A model generated the notes under the pieces. It searched no databases. It worked only from the letters and a program-made list of their open reading frames with translations, and had not been told where the DNA came from. Shown piece after piece: positions 22,501 through 32,263 of a stretch of DNA of 64,000 nucleotides. This stretch comes from Maniola hyperantus (Eukaryota; Arthropoda; Insecta; Lepidoptera; Nymphalidae). The DNA is taken from contig NC_048546.1 of assembly GCF_902806685.2 (NCBI RefSeq), positions 3,658,001 to 3,722,000 of the forward strand, read 5' to 3'. Positions within the stretch are counted from its first letter, which is position 1; every line of letters begins with the position of its first letter. A program made the translations under genes and the position numbers.

Positions 22501-24735
22501 TTTACGAAATTTTCGGGATTATTGGTAGTGTTAATATTTATCTCATTCACATCTCCAGATTCCGTTGGAATTTCAATCTCTACATTCTCTTTACTTTCTA
22601 TTGCTAAATTACTAGTTTTTGTTGAATCAACAAAGCTGTTTGAGGTAGGAATAGGAACATAATTATTACCAAGGTCTGAAGCTATTTGGCTTATACTCTG
22701 AGCTACATCAAACATCGGTATTATTGACTGATTGTCTTTATCATTCTCATTTTTATCGGCATTAATCATTGTTTGTTCATTCTTACCAGTGTCAATTAGC
22801 CCATGATTTTTATGGGTAGGTGTGAATTCAGTTGAAGATAAAGTTGTCGATGGAGAAACTGACTGAGTTGTTATTGTGGTTGAATTCAATTTTTCGTATT
22901 CTTTATGTTTATTAATAGATATAGGAGCTGCTGATGTGGTGCTTGTTACAATTTTGTTAGCAACAGTAGTTGTCGATAGATTCTCGTAATTGTTTTCACT
23001 ATTATTTGTTTTTTTAGTACTCATTGTAGGTTTATTGGTCGTTTTCTCAGTCATATAGGCAGCTGTGGAACTGGGCAAAAATGTGCTTATTCTTTCGTAC
23101 TGAATTGGTTCCTTTGTTGTCCATGACGATTCTTGGTTATTTTTTGTTATATTGTAAGCATTTTTGTCATTATTATGAACAGAAATTTCCTGCGTCTTGT
23201 TAGGCTTTTTATACATTTCATTCATTAAAGTATCTACTGTAGACTTGATGGTCGTAGAAGTAGTTGTACGTACTGTTGTAGTTCTACTAGATATATGAGG
23301 CTTACTTGTTGTAACTTCATTAGAGGTTTTTATTTCAGGTTTCTTAGTAGTAGTAGTTGAATAAAGTTTTTCCGTCGTTGAAGTAAGTTTTAATGGAGTA
23401 AAGGAAACAGGTGATGTATTCTTTATCGAAGCAGTAGTTGAAATCGAACTTTCTGTTTTTTTAGTCGGGATAATATTGGCATCATCATTTTGTTGTAACG
23501 TAGAAACAGTAGGTATTTCATTACTTTCCTTGCTCTGAGAATTTTTGTAATCATTTAAGTTATCTATTTCAAACGTTTCTGTTTCAGGTGTAATGAAGGA
23601 TCCAGATGTCTTATCGGGTACTATATCTACTCCAGTATTTCCAAATATTGAAGGTAGTATCAAACTCCAAGAATCTGAAACATCGGGTGTGTCTAATGTA
23701 GGTTGTATATTATTTGGTTTATTTTTTTGAGCTTCCATTTGTGCTTTTAGGACGTTTTGTACATTGGTAACTACGTTATGAACTTTTGTTTGTGAGGGTT
23801 GAGTAAAATTAAAAGCTATAGTTGGTTGATTGTCATTTGCAAAAGTGACCAGGCCTTCTGTTTCCTCTCCTGCTGCTACTATTGCTTGGATTTCTTCTAA
23901 TGTCATCAGCCTTTTCACTAGTTCTCCAGATTCATCAAATGTGTAAAACTCATATCGGTCTGGAGTGAGTAGATTAACTGGACTTCCAACAGTTGCTGGA
24001 ACACTCGACGGTGGCGGAAGACTGTTGCCAACTGCATCAGCTATGTAGGGAAGTTTTGTTCGCCTGAAATTGAAAAGATATTATGTATATTAGAAAATCA
24101 TTATGACAAAAACGCCTTAAAACTATTTATAGAAATGCCTTTGTTCTCTTTTATTGTAGTAAAATTTCTAATATTTTCATGTTCAATATTGTGAGTAAAA
24201 GAAAAGCTTATGATATTAATTTGCTTTTTCATTATACTAATACTAAGTTAGTACTAAGTTAAGTATCATGCCTGGTTGGTCTTGAAGCTAGTTTATTCAG
24301 ATGCAGATTGTAAGTCCGAGTTTGAGGTTCGTTATCAAGCAAAAAAAGTTATTGGGTTTGTCTGACAACACTGCCTTAATAGCAGCCCAGATTTAGGAAG
24401 TTGGCGGTATTACACTGCCTTGCCCCAAAGAGCACGTAAGCCGTTAATCCTGCGCCTGATCTCTCTCCAGTTGTGTCGTTTGACAAGTCTCCTTTGATAA
24501 GCTATCGTGGCAGTTTAATCTGGGGAACATAAGTTGTTTTGTTGTGAGAAATGGTATGTTGTGGTGGCGCGCTCTTGGAAAGGCCTGTGTCCAGCAGTGG
24601 ACGCATACAGGTTGATAGGGTGGAATGAAAAAAAAGAAATGATATATCTTACCTATTCTGGTTATCAGCGAGCGCGCAAGCCGCGGTGAGTACTACCCAC
24701 AGAGCCGAATGCATCCTGCCCTCCGACGCTCCCAT
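19597..24735 (-). CDS. Secreted long serpin-like protein with Ser/Thr-rich N-terminal region
   Basis: Coding exons 24735-24653, 24063-20973 and 20427-19597 join (phases 2 and 0) to give about 1,334 residues. The first ATG is at 24735. A second at 24714 begins a better signal peptide (MHSALWVVLTAACALA), so the true start is uncertain. Residues about 80-890 are Ser/Thr/Asn/Lys-rich and low in Cys, as in a mucin-like or disordered linker. The serpin fold starts near residue 892 (LCNELAFRYW) and includes SIVFSPYSITSMLAMMFMGA and a C-terminal FDRPFLYFVRHNPSGMILYV, both serpin hallmarks. From LYLSDML (about 1214) to FDRPF (about 1306) there are some 90 residues, against about 41-45 in ordinary serpins. 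The usual E-E-G-T-E-A hinge is replaced by ESGIGG, and an RKRRTSR cluster lies in the loop. It may be non-inhibitory or processed by furin-like proteases. Drosophila Spn28Dc is a possible relative; I could not check this. Confidence 0.85.
24240..24625 (+). repeat. SINE-like repeat in serpin intron
   Basis: Diverged copy of the repeat at 14505, in the intron 24652-24064. Landmarks are GTTATTGGGTTTGTCTGAC, AGCAGCCCAGATTTAGG and CTGATCTCTCTCCAGTTGTG. It ends with GGCCTGTGTCCAGCAGTGGACGCATACAGG, a LINE-type 3' tail. Confidence 0.6.
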
Positions 24736-24834
24736 GCACCTGAAATTGATCAGAACCTTAATGAGTACCTACATATGAAAAAATCTTTTAAAAATCTACG
24801 TAAAGTAGGCTTCAGTCGTAGCTAGTAACCTTAC

Positions 24835-24990
24835 CGATAAAGTCTTTGCGATTTATTTGCACAGTGCTGCAAATAAATCGCAAAAAGTCCTTAAAATGTG
24901 CTTTCAAGTGTTACGCGCTAACAGTGCGTTCTTATGAAGTCCTAGAACTTTAATAGGTTTAACTACTGAACAATACAACAACATAAAACT
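24835..24990 (-). other. Probable 5' UTR exon of the serpin-like gene
   Basis: Read on the minus strand, a GTAAGG donor directly follows 24835. The next exon starts after the acceptor TTTCAG, 4 nt upstream of the ATG at 24735. A TATAAG at 25021-25016 would place the transcription start near 24990. The intron would be only about 95 bp. Confidence 0.45.
24845..24884 (-). promoter_or_regulatory. Perfect 17-bp hairpin in the serpin 5' UTR
   Basis: Arms 24845-24861 and 24868-24884 (TTTGCGATTTATTTGCA and its exact complement) enclose a 6-nt loop. It sits about 10 nt before the 5' UTR donor. It could affect splicing or translation; function is inferred only from position. Confidence 0.5.
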
Positions 24991-25015
24991 GGTTAAGTGT
25001 GAGTCAGGCCTCGCT

Positions 25016-25021
25016 CTTATA
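25016..25021 (-). promoter_or_regulatory. Possible TATA element of the serpin-like gene
   Basis: TATAAG on the minus strand, about 30 bp upstream of the proposed transcription start near 24990. Confidence 0.35.
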
Positions 25022-25244
25022 GGGTTCTCTTTTAGAACGCGCTCCTATCCTCCTTTCCCAACTATTAAATCAAAAGATTCGAATTAGATGTGCGTCGTTT
25101 ACGTCATGAATAATAGTCATGTTCCTTCGGGTTTTTGTGCGCATGTGCGCGATTCGTGCATGTGTAGTGCACGCGCTAATTAATTTTTTTTAATTATTTT
25201 ATATTTACCACAAAAATAGAGTATCTTTTGTTTATTTGCGCGCA

Positions 25245-25580
25245 TGTGCAAATCGTGTACATCATCATCATCATCATCATCAACCGATAGACGTCCACTG
25301 CTGGACGTAGGTCTCTTGTACGGACTTCCACACGCCAAGGTCTTGCACCGCCTGAATCCAGCGGCTCCCTGCGACTCTTCTGATGTCGTCCGTCCACCTA
25401 GTGGGGGGGTCTTCCAACTCTGCGTCTTCCGGTGCGAGGTCGCTATTCCAGCACCTTGGGACCCCAACGTCTATCGGTTTTATGACCTACGTGCCCTACC
25501 CATTTACCACTTCAGCTTCGCAACCGGTTGAGCTAGGTATGTCAGTTACTCCTACGGATCTCCTCATTTTTGATTTGATC
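25245..25580 (-). pseudogene. LINE reverse-transcriptase 3' end, minus strand
   Basis: An ATC microsatellite tail, then CAACCGATAGACGTCCACTGCTGGACGTAGG. The reverse complement encodes pieces of the RWTDDIRRV / QAAQDR / WRPRTGRR C-terminal tail of a lepidopteran RTE-like LINE, with frameshifts. It is truncated at its 5' side. Confidence 0.7.
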
Positions 25581-25599
25581 ACGTAGAGAAACTACAAGC

Positions 25600-26045
25600 A
25601 TAACTCTATCCATCGTCCGCTGCTGAGTTACACTGAGCTTTCTTATGAGGCCCATAGTTAGCGACCAATCATGTACATGCGCGCAAAAAAAAGAACATGA
25701 CTATTTACATATATATATATGCGCATACGACGCATTTTAAATAATGGGCAGCCTAAAGTTGCCTAAACAGTTAATCAAACTTTTTCTTACTATGTATATT
25801 TTCTTACATAAAAGCTTGCGCAGTCTATAAGTTATGACCGCATAATGAACAGCGCAATATCAGCAGCGATAGGCAAAACGAACTGTAAAATTAAAAAACC
25901 TGCTACTCAAGTAAAGCGACGGTCATTGTCGCGTAAACTTGAACTACGAGTTACGGCGTGAACAACTAACAATAAAGATGACTGCAGACTAAGGTTTATC
26001 AAGATAACTTTATCCATCAAAAACTTTAATTAATCTAATTGGAGT
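25600..26045. other. AT-rich stretch, no gene seen
   Basis: No coding region, RNA or repeat boundary could be supported. Confidence 0.4.
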
Positions 26046-26330
26046 AGGAGAACTAGAGTAACCGACATAGCTCAACGGGTTGCGAAGCTGAAGTGGCAAT
26101 GGGCAGGGCACAGTTCTTAAAACCGATAGACGTTGGGGTCTCAAGGTGCTGGAATGGCGACCTCGCGCCGAAAGACGCAGTGTTGGAAGATCCCCACTAG
26201 GTGGACGGACGACATCAGACGAGTCACAGAAAGCCGCTGGATTCAGGCGGCGCAAGACCGTGGCGTGTGGAAGTCCTTACAAGAGACCTATGTCCAGCAC
26301 TGGACGTCCATCGGTTGATGATGATGTAGG
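26046..26330 (+). pseudogene. LINE reverse-transcriptase 3' end, plus strand
   Basis: The plus-strand frame from 26133 contains TRWTDDIRRVTESRW, IQAAQDRGVWKSLQETYVQ and a stop after HWTSIG, the normal C-terminus of this LINE family. The upstream part (ACCGACATAGCTCAACGGGTTGCGAAGCTG) is frameshifted. With the minus copy at 25245 it forms an inverted pair about 470 bp apart. Confidence 0.75.
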
Positions 26331-26599
26331 AAGGTTAGTAATTATTTTTAAGTATTCTGTCATATCTTGGAGTGTATAGCCAGCCTTATTTGAACATTTA
26401 TTTTTAAGCTCATTATTATCCGTTTCTTTGAATCACTAGCTTTGCAATCAAGTTACAAGTATAAAGTTAAGAAAGTCGCACGTTGACTTGAGATGTTATT
26501 CTGATTTTCACATTACGTTTTTCACATTATACTTAGCAATAAAATTTAATTACTCTGTGAAATTGTAAACTTTTTAAAGCTGAAATTTACTGGCACTAG

Positions 26600-26830
26600 G
26601 TACTAGTTGGAAGTTGGGACAGACATCCTTCACACCTTTGAGAACATTATGGAGAACTCGCAAACGTGCAAGCTTCCTCACGAAATCCTTATTCATCGTT
26701 CAAGCAAAGTATATTTTAATTGCTTAAAGGCACGTAACTCCGAAAAGCTAAAGATGACTGTGTGCTCGGTATCGAATCCCAGACCCCATTAGGAAGGAAC
26801 CATTAGGCTATCACCAAGTGGTGCTCGTTA
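26600..26830 (-). repeat. SINE fragment, minus
   Basis: CACACCTTTGAGAACATTATGGAGAACTC, TTCCTCACGAAATCCTTATTCATCG, GCACGTAACTCCGAAAAG and a degraded tRNA-like head (GGTATCGAATCCCAGACC) match the SINE family at 51115. Confidence 0.65.
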
Positions 26831-26973
26831 GGAGGTTGGCCTCAATTAATATCTAAATAAAATAAAATCTTCGCACGTTGGTTACTTCTATAACGTGGTG
26901 TGTAGACCCATACCAAAAAGGATTTTCCGAAATATCCTCTAGCCGAATCTGGGCGTATCGGCTAGTAGTCTAA

Positions 26974-27102
26974 CTGCCGTACTCAGAGGCGCTAATCGTT
27001 ACTTAAGATTGAGTTAAAACGAGACAGATTTATGTGAGAAATATAGCTCTGTCTCGTTTTAACTACACTTAAGTAACGATTAAGCGACTCTGAGTACGGC
27101 AG
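26974..27102. mobile_element. Tourist-like MITE, TAA duplication
   Basis: 129-bp palindrome CTGCCGTACTCAGAGGCGCTAATCGTTACTTAAG...CTTAAGTAACGATTAAGCGACTCTGAGTACGGCAG, with TAA at 26971-26973 and 27103-27105. A left-truncated relative is at 54030-54127. Confidence 0.88.
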
Positions 27103-27540
27103 TAAAACTAATTAATATATTTAAAAGGAAAAGCTGACTGACTGACTGATCTATCAGCACACAGCTCAAACAGACGGCTGAGCGTTGCCGGTAGGGTGGT
27201 ATCTAGCCACGGTCAAAAACCTTCCACCATAAAATAGAGATAGAAAATAGAGATAACAATTTTCCATTGCAATATAATAGAGATAGACAAGTTTTATGTT
27301 AAACTAGTAAGCACTACAATGTATCCTGCAATGTTATAAGTAGGTAGTAGGTACACTGCGCTAAGTAACAGTACAAATTTTTGAAAAGCTTTCCTTGTGG
27401 ATGAACATAACTGTGACCTGAACTAGCCTTTGTGTAATGTCTAGTTATTTACAAACGAACTGGGGCATTAAAGCAGTTGAACTGTGTACACACTACTCAT
27501 AACCGACCTCAAAAAGGTGGTTCTTAGTTTTACTCGCTTT

Positions 27541-27840
27541 TTTAGGATTTCGTACCTCAAAAGGAAAAACGGAACCCTAATAGGATCACTTTGTTGTCTG
27601 TCTGTCTGTCTGTCAAGAAAACCTATAGGGTACTTCCCGTTGACCTAGAATCATGAAATTTGGCAGGTAGGTAGGTCTTATAGCAGACGTAAAGGAAAAA
27701 ATCCGAAAACCGTGACTTTGTGGTCACATCACCAAAAAAATTAAAATGTGTCATGAACAAATAATTAGTATTTTCAATTGTCAAAGTCAGATAACTATAC
27801 TAAGTGGGATATCATATGAAAGGGCCTTTACTTGTACATT
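27541..27840 (+). repeat. GGTTCCGTACCTC repeat, 3'-truncated
   Basis: Matches 1566-1960 but carries only four TGTC-type units. It breaks off after ATCATATGAAAGGGCCTTTACTTGTACATT. Confidence 0.8.
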
Positions 27841-27919
27841 CACTTCGCATTTACAACGTTTTATCGATGAAAAAGACAGGAAATGCGTTATCGCACGCTT
27901 GGGCTGCATCATAATCCAT

Positions 27920-28005
27920 ATTAATATTATAAATGCGAAAGTGTGTCTGTCTGTCTGTCTGCTAGCCGTTCACGGCCCATCCGTTCAACCGATTTTGACG
28001 AAAAT
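27920..28005 (-). repeat. GGGATAAAAAGTAGCC-type repeat, end fragment
   Basis: ATTATAAATGCGAAAGTGTGTCTGTCTGTCTGTCTGCTAGCC...CCGATTTTGACGAAAATCGG is the characteristic 3' border. Confidence 0.65.
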
Positions 28006-28559
28006 CGGCGGTGCGTTTCAAAATCCGTAAATTTGAATTCAAATGTATGAAAATCCGGTGCGGAAATAATTCCGCAGTGCGAGTGCTTCTATGTAGTTCT
28101 ATAGTTCACAGATTTTGCAGGGGAAAAAACGTACGGAAATTTACCGCAGTGCGCGCTAGCTCTAAGTCAGGTCTTCAAACTTTATACTACGACGCATGTG
28201 AATAGGCCCTTATACTGACCCGCGCAAGCGGTTGTTTTGACAAGTTGTTTGCAAACGATCTGGGACACTTGACACTGGAACGATGTTAAGCTGTAAGCAC
28301 ACTATCGCGATTAGCGACAGATTTAAAAAATAATAAGAATATAAGGCGGAGGCAGCTTTAGCTTATTACAACCAAATGAAGTTCTGACAAAAAATTCAAC
28401 TAAACAAATAAAGTTTTAAACTAAAATAAAATTAACTAAGTTTTAGAACATCCATAGGTTATATTTTTGTTTTAGATGTTAAACACGTGTACTTCAATCA
28501 CATCTACTTGAGAAACTCTCCTTAAATAATAAAATAAAAAGCTTTCAATTCAAATCCAT

Positions 28560-28860
28560 CATCCTAATAACGGAGGTCGGGGGTTCGATCCCGGGCACGC
28601 ACCTCTAACTTTTCGGAGTTATGTGCGTTTTTAAGTAGGTAATTAAAATATCACTTGCTTTAACGGTGAAGGAAAACATCGTGAGGAAACCTGCATGCCT
28701 GAGAGTTCTCCATAATGTTCTCAAAGGTGTGTGAAGTCTGCCAATCCGCACTTGGCCAGCGTGGTAGACTATGACCAAAACCCTTCTCACTCTGAGAGGA
28801 GACCCCGTGCTCTGTAGTGAGCCGGCGATGGGTTGATCATGATGATGATGATCCTAATAA
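28560..28860 (+). repeat. tRNA-derived SINE, nearly complete plus copy
   Basis: B box GGGTTCGATCCCGGGCACGC, then CACCTCTAACTTTTCGGAGTTATG, GTGAAGGAAAACATCGTGAGGAAACCTGCATGCCTGAGAG, CCAGCGTGGTAGACTATG and a tail of (GAT)n. This is the reference copy for the SINE into which the errantivirus at 55467 has inserted. Confidence 0.85.
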
Positions 28861-29039
28861 CGTACTTAGGTACATTGTTTTGATATTTATCAGTCTCTCC
28901 AAAAAGAAAGCTTTATAGTTACTTACTAAATAATCTGAAAAATATTCCAGTCAACTCTGAAATTAAGTACGAATCAATACGGAGCTGGAACAAATTCTTA
29001 AAATTTTCCCAAAAAACAAAATTACAGTCATTTTCACAG

Positions 29040-29140
29040 TGTTTCACTATCATCATCATTATTCTTATTAACCGATAGACGTCCACTGCTGGACATAGGG
29101 CTCTTGTAGTGACTTCCACGCGCCAGTCTTACGCCGCTCA
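29040..29140 (-). repeat. LINE 3' tail fragment
   Basis: Short minus-strand end of the RTE-like LINE family: ACCGATAGACGTCCACTGCTGGACATAGG then CTCTTGTAGTGACTTCC. Confidence 0.65.
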
Positions 29141-29374
29141 CAGTGTGTACAACGCTTTAAACAGGTCAGTCAACTCGCGACACGCGACGCGCGACATGAT
29201 GCGGTAACCGGGCAAGTGATATATAAACCAGTCTATAATCACGACTTGTATCGGTGTATTACCATTACTTAGTAAGAGTAAAAGCGTTAACATACTGACC
29301 GATTCGACACAGATATTTGACGACTTGTACCTACAGAGGTGTGCAGTGTGCACTTTGCACTAACTTTTATTTAA

Positions 29375-29700
29375 GGGCTTATTCCAACTTCCTAAATAAG
29401 ACGTTCTAAATGGTATAGTTACCGTCAAACTAGCCAACTTGGCCACTCAATGATACTTTGCCCAAAACGCAATTTATAAGCAAATTCGATATGTAATTTT
29501 TTTTTGATAAATTAACGTTTAAACCAAAATTTGTTCGATTTCGATGGCGGGCAAAGTAATCCGGACTTTTAGCCAACATTGTCCACATCGATTTTTATAA
29601 ATTGCTTTTTGGGAAAAGTATCATTGAGTGGCAAAGTTGGCTAGTTTGACGGTAACTATACCATTTAGGACGTCTTATTTAAGAAAGTGCAATAAGCTCT
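29375..29700. mobile_element. MITE flanked by TTAA, about 100-bp inverted arms
   Basis: 326-bp element. The left arm GGGCTTATTCCAACTTCCTAAATAAGACGTTCTAAATGGTATAGTTACCGTCAAACTAGCCAACTT is mirrored at the right end. TTAA lies directly on both sides (29371-29374, 29701-29704), which suggests piggyBac-type target choice, although the termini do not start with CCC. Confidence 0.82.
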
Positions 29701-30254
29701 TTAAGGAACTTTGTGACGCTACTATTTCGCTCCGTAGTCTAGGGCCACTGTAAGGAGTGAAGTGGAGTTTTTTCAATAACTACCTAGGTACCGGATACTC
29801 TAACCGCGGAAAAAACTCGCGTAAAAATTATCACCACTATACCTTACAAATACAACAACTGACAATCAAAAAGTGTAATTTATTACCTATTTCGAATTTT
29901 TTTTTTTGATTATTTAAATTTTCAGACAAATAAACCGTTTCGTTCACCAGCTCCTTATTTCTCGTCACACAACTTAGCGTCAAAATCTTTGAAATTAGCG
30001 TGCAAAGTAAGCAAAAGACAGTCATTGGCCCATCAGGCCACGCTCCGACGGGCACCGGCAGGCGGCAGTCGACGACGACGACCGTTAGGATGATGGCCGT
30101 GAGAGGTTACACCATGGGAATCAAGTATCTTTGTAATCTGTAATAACCGCCTGCGATAGTTATGTAACGGAGTGGTGTATGCTAATGTTATAATTGATTC
30201 TTGAAAGACAAACAATTTTTTTTGCTGCAAATTCCACAAAAGGCTTAACCGCGT

Positions 30255-30390
30255 CTTATGCAACAGGTCGAGATGACAATCGGGGAGGGAACGCCCTGCA
30301 CACCCGCACAGCCCCCGCGCTAACACGTTGCGGGTGAGTGCGAGTGACGTGCGGGTGTACGAGGCGTCCCCTCGTCTCATACCCCTATAT
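30255..30390. mobile_element. GC-rich palindromic element, degraded copy
   Basis: Starts at CAACAGGTCGAGATGACAATCGGGG and ends in CGTCTCATACCCC. It matches the family at 40196, 44900 and 49772 but has lost its right terminus where the LINE at 30390 begins. Confidence 0.65.
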
Positions 30391-30732
30391 CATCACCATC
30401 ATCATCATCAACCGATAGACGTCCACTGCTGGACATAGGTCTCTTGTAGGGATTTCCACAAGCCACGGTCTTGCGCCGCCTGAATCTAGCGGCTCCCTGC
30501 GACTCGTCTGATGTCGTCCGTCCACCTAGCGGGGGGTCTGCCAACAATGCGTCTTCCGGTGCGAGGTCGCCATTCCAGCACCTTGGGACCCCAACGTCTA
30601 TCGGTTTTAAGAACTATGTGCCCTGCCCATTGCCACTTCAGCGTCGCAACCCGTTGAGCTATGTCGGTTACTCTAACTCTCCTACGGATCTCCTTATTTC
30701 TGATTTGATTACGTAGAGAAACTCCAAGCATA
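30390..30732 (-). pseudogene. LINE reverse-transcriptase C-terminal fragment, minus strand
   Basis: The best-preserved copy. The minus-strand frame from 30731 to 30486 reads IRRRVRVTDIAQRVATLKW, then WQWAGHI, a WGPKVLEWRPRTGRR block and ARWTDDIRRVAGSR, and it continues shifted to the 3' (GAT)n tail. This is the terminal region of a lepidopteran RTE-like LINE protein; the RT catalytic core is absent. Confidence 0.78.
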
Positions 30733-30904
30733 ATTATGCACCCCTACATAATTGATATTAATTTAATTCATTTTGTTCATTGACTATTAATAATTTTAAA
30801 AATTCTCACTCAAAAAATATTTGCACACTATTAATTTAGTAGAATTCTCTAAAGGTAGGTCTCTGATTATATTGTAAAATTCCATCTTTCTTGTACCAAC
30901 ATTC

Positions 30905-31170
30905 TTGCAAATAAAATATTATGATCCCTGAAAGGCCGGCAACGCATTGGTGGTTCCTCTGGTACTGCAAATGTTCATAGGCGGCGGTAATCACTTAACC
31001 TCAGGTGACCCGCCTGCTCGTTTGCTCGCCATTTTTATTAAAAAAAATATGATTATGACTATGCTATCTCGACCTGTCGCGTACTCTACCTATAATCTAA
31101 ATATCTTTAAGGCAAGAGTGAATAGGTATGTTCTAGGCAAGCGCTCTCCAACTTAGACTTGCATTTGCCG
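30905..31170 (+). repeat. Jockey-like LINE 3' UTR plus a second fragment
   Basis: CCTGAAAGGCCGGCAACGCATTGG...CTCAGGTGACCCGCCTGCTCGTTTGC then A-rich sequence is a familiar lepidopteran non-LTR 3' UTR. At 31067-31083 comes a scrap of the GC-rich palindrome (ATCTCGACCTGTCGCGTACT). After that, GCAAGAGTGAATAGGTATGTTCTAGGCAAGCGC matches the LINE C-terminus at 41130. Confidence 0.65.
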
Positions 31171-32090
31171 TCCAGCGGAAAGTCTATCTTGCAATGAAAA
31201 AAACCTATTTAATTTAGATATTTCAGAATATAAAATAGAAAATAGGTATATTCCTAAGTGTGACGATGCTTTAAGTTGTACTTTACATTTCTCATTACTT
31301 ATATACAATACAGTCATACATTACAATAAATACATACCTACTTCATTTGCATTTCTTCATCTTCATGTTGCAAGGTATAGTATAGGGATGATTTTCGTAA
31401 AGTCCGTTCTAAGCGAAGAAATAAAATGGACAAAAATCAAGCTTTGGTGTGAGAGGAAAACCTTGTAATATATCTGATGAAACAGCGAAATATGACCTTA
31501 ATAAAATATATGATGCTCTCAGAGTAATTACAAACTTTATGGACCATTTCAGACCATTTCAGCTTTAATAAGATACCCTCACTTAACACTCCTCAACTTC
31601 ACGTGTCACAATGAGGAAGTGATAATATTTTCTGGTGTATCTTGAAACTCGTTTGTTTCTTGTAATAATTTACACCCTATCAAATATTTCAGTAACTGAG
31701 TCTCATCTCTGAAAACCCAAAAATTATTATACTTAATAATACCACGGCGTAAAACTAACCGAATTTAATTATTTAATTAAAAATGGTAAGAGCACCAAAT
31801 TTCGATTGAGAGAAGAAAAAAAATTTGCCTAGTGGCTACCTTCGTTAAAATCGTACCCACTTAAGAATATTTTTTTTCAAAGTTCCAATAATAATTAACT
31901 AAATTCAATTATTTATTACAAACCCGTCGTTTATAATATAAATGAAGTCCATAAATTCTGCATAGCGCTACCCTAAATTAGATTGTTTAAACAAAGTTAA
32001 TTATTCCCCAACAAAAGTTATCGAAAGTTTATGGTACCGAACGGACAATGGACATTATAGATTAATTAAATTTGATTAATTGTTTAATAG
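31171..32090. other. AT-rich stretch, no gene seen
   Basis: About 900 bp without a recognisable gene or repeat family. Confidence 0.45.
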
Positions 32091-32094
32091 ACCA

Positions 32095-32263
32095 TAGTAC
32101 GCCACGCTGGCCAAGTGCGGATTGGCAGACACACACCTTTAAGAATATTATAGAGAACTCTCAGGCATGCAGGTTTTCCTTACGATATTTTCCTTCACCG
32201 AGCAACTCCGAAAAGTTATGTGTGTGTCAATCCCTAACCTCCCAAATAGGAAGCGGATGGAAG
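32095..32263 (-). repeat. SINE fragment interrupted by the THAP element
   Basis: TACGCCACGCTGGCCAAGTGCGGATTGGCAGAC...TTCCTTCACC...AACTCCGAAAAGTTATGTG is a minus-strand SINE body. It runs into the element at 32264; the sequence after 33072 (ACATACTTCTTGCCAATG) does not clearly continue it. Confidence 0.6.

Noticed and set aside
24862..24867. CAGTGC hexaloop on a stem, resembling an iron-responsive element
   Set aside because: The loop reads CAGTGC only on the plus strand, opposite to the gene, and the stem is perfect with no C bulge five pairs below the loop.
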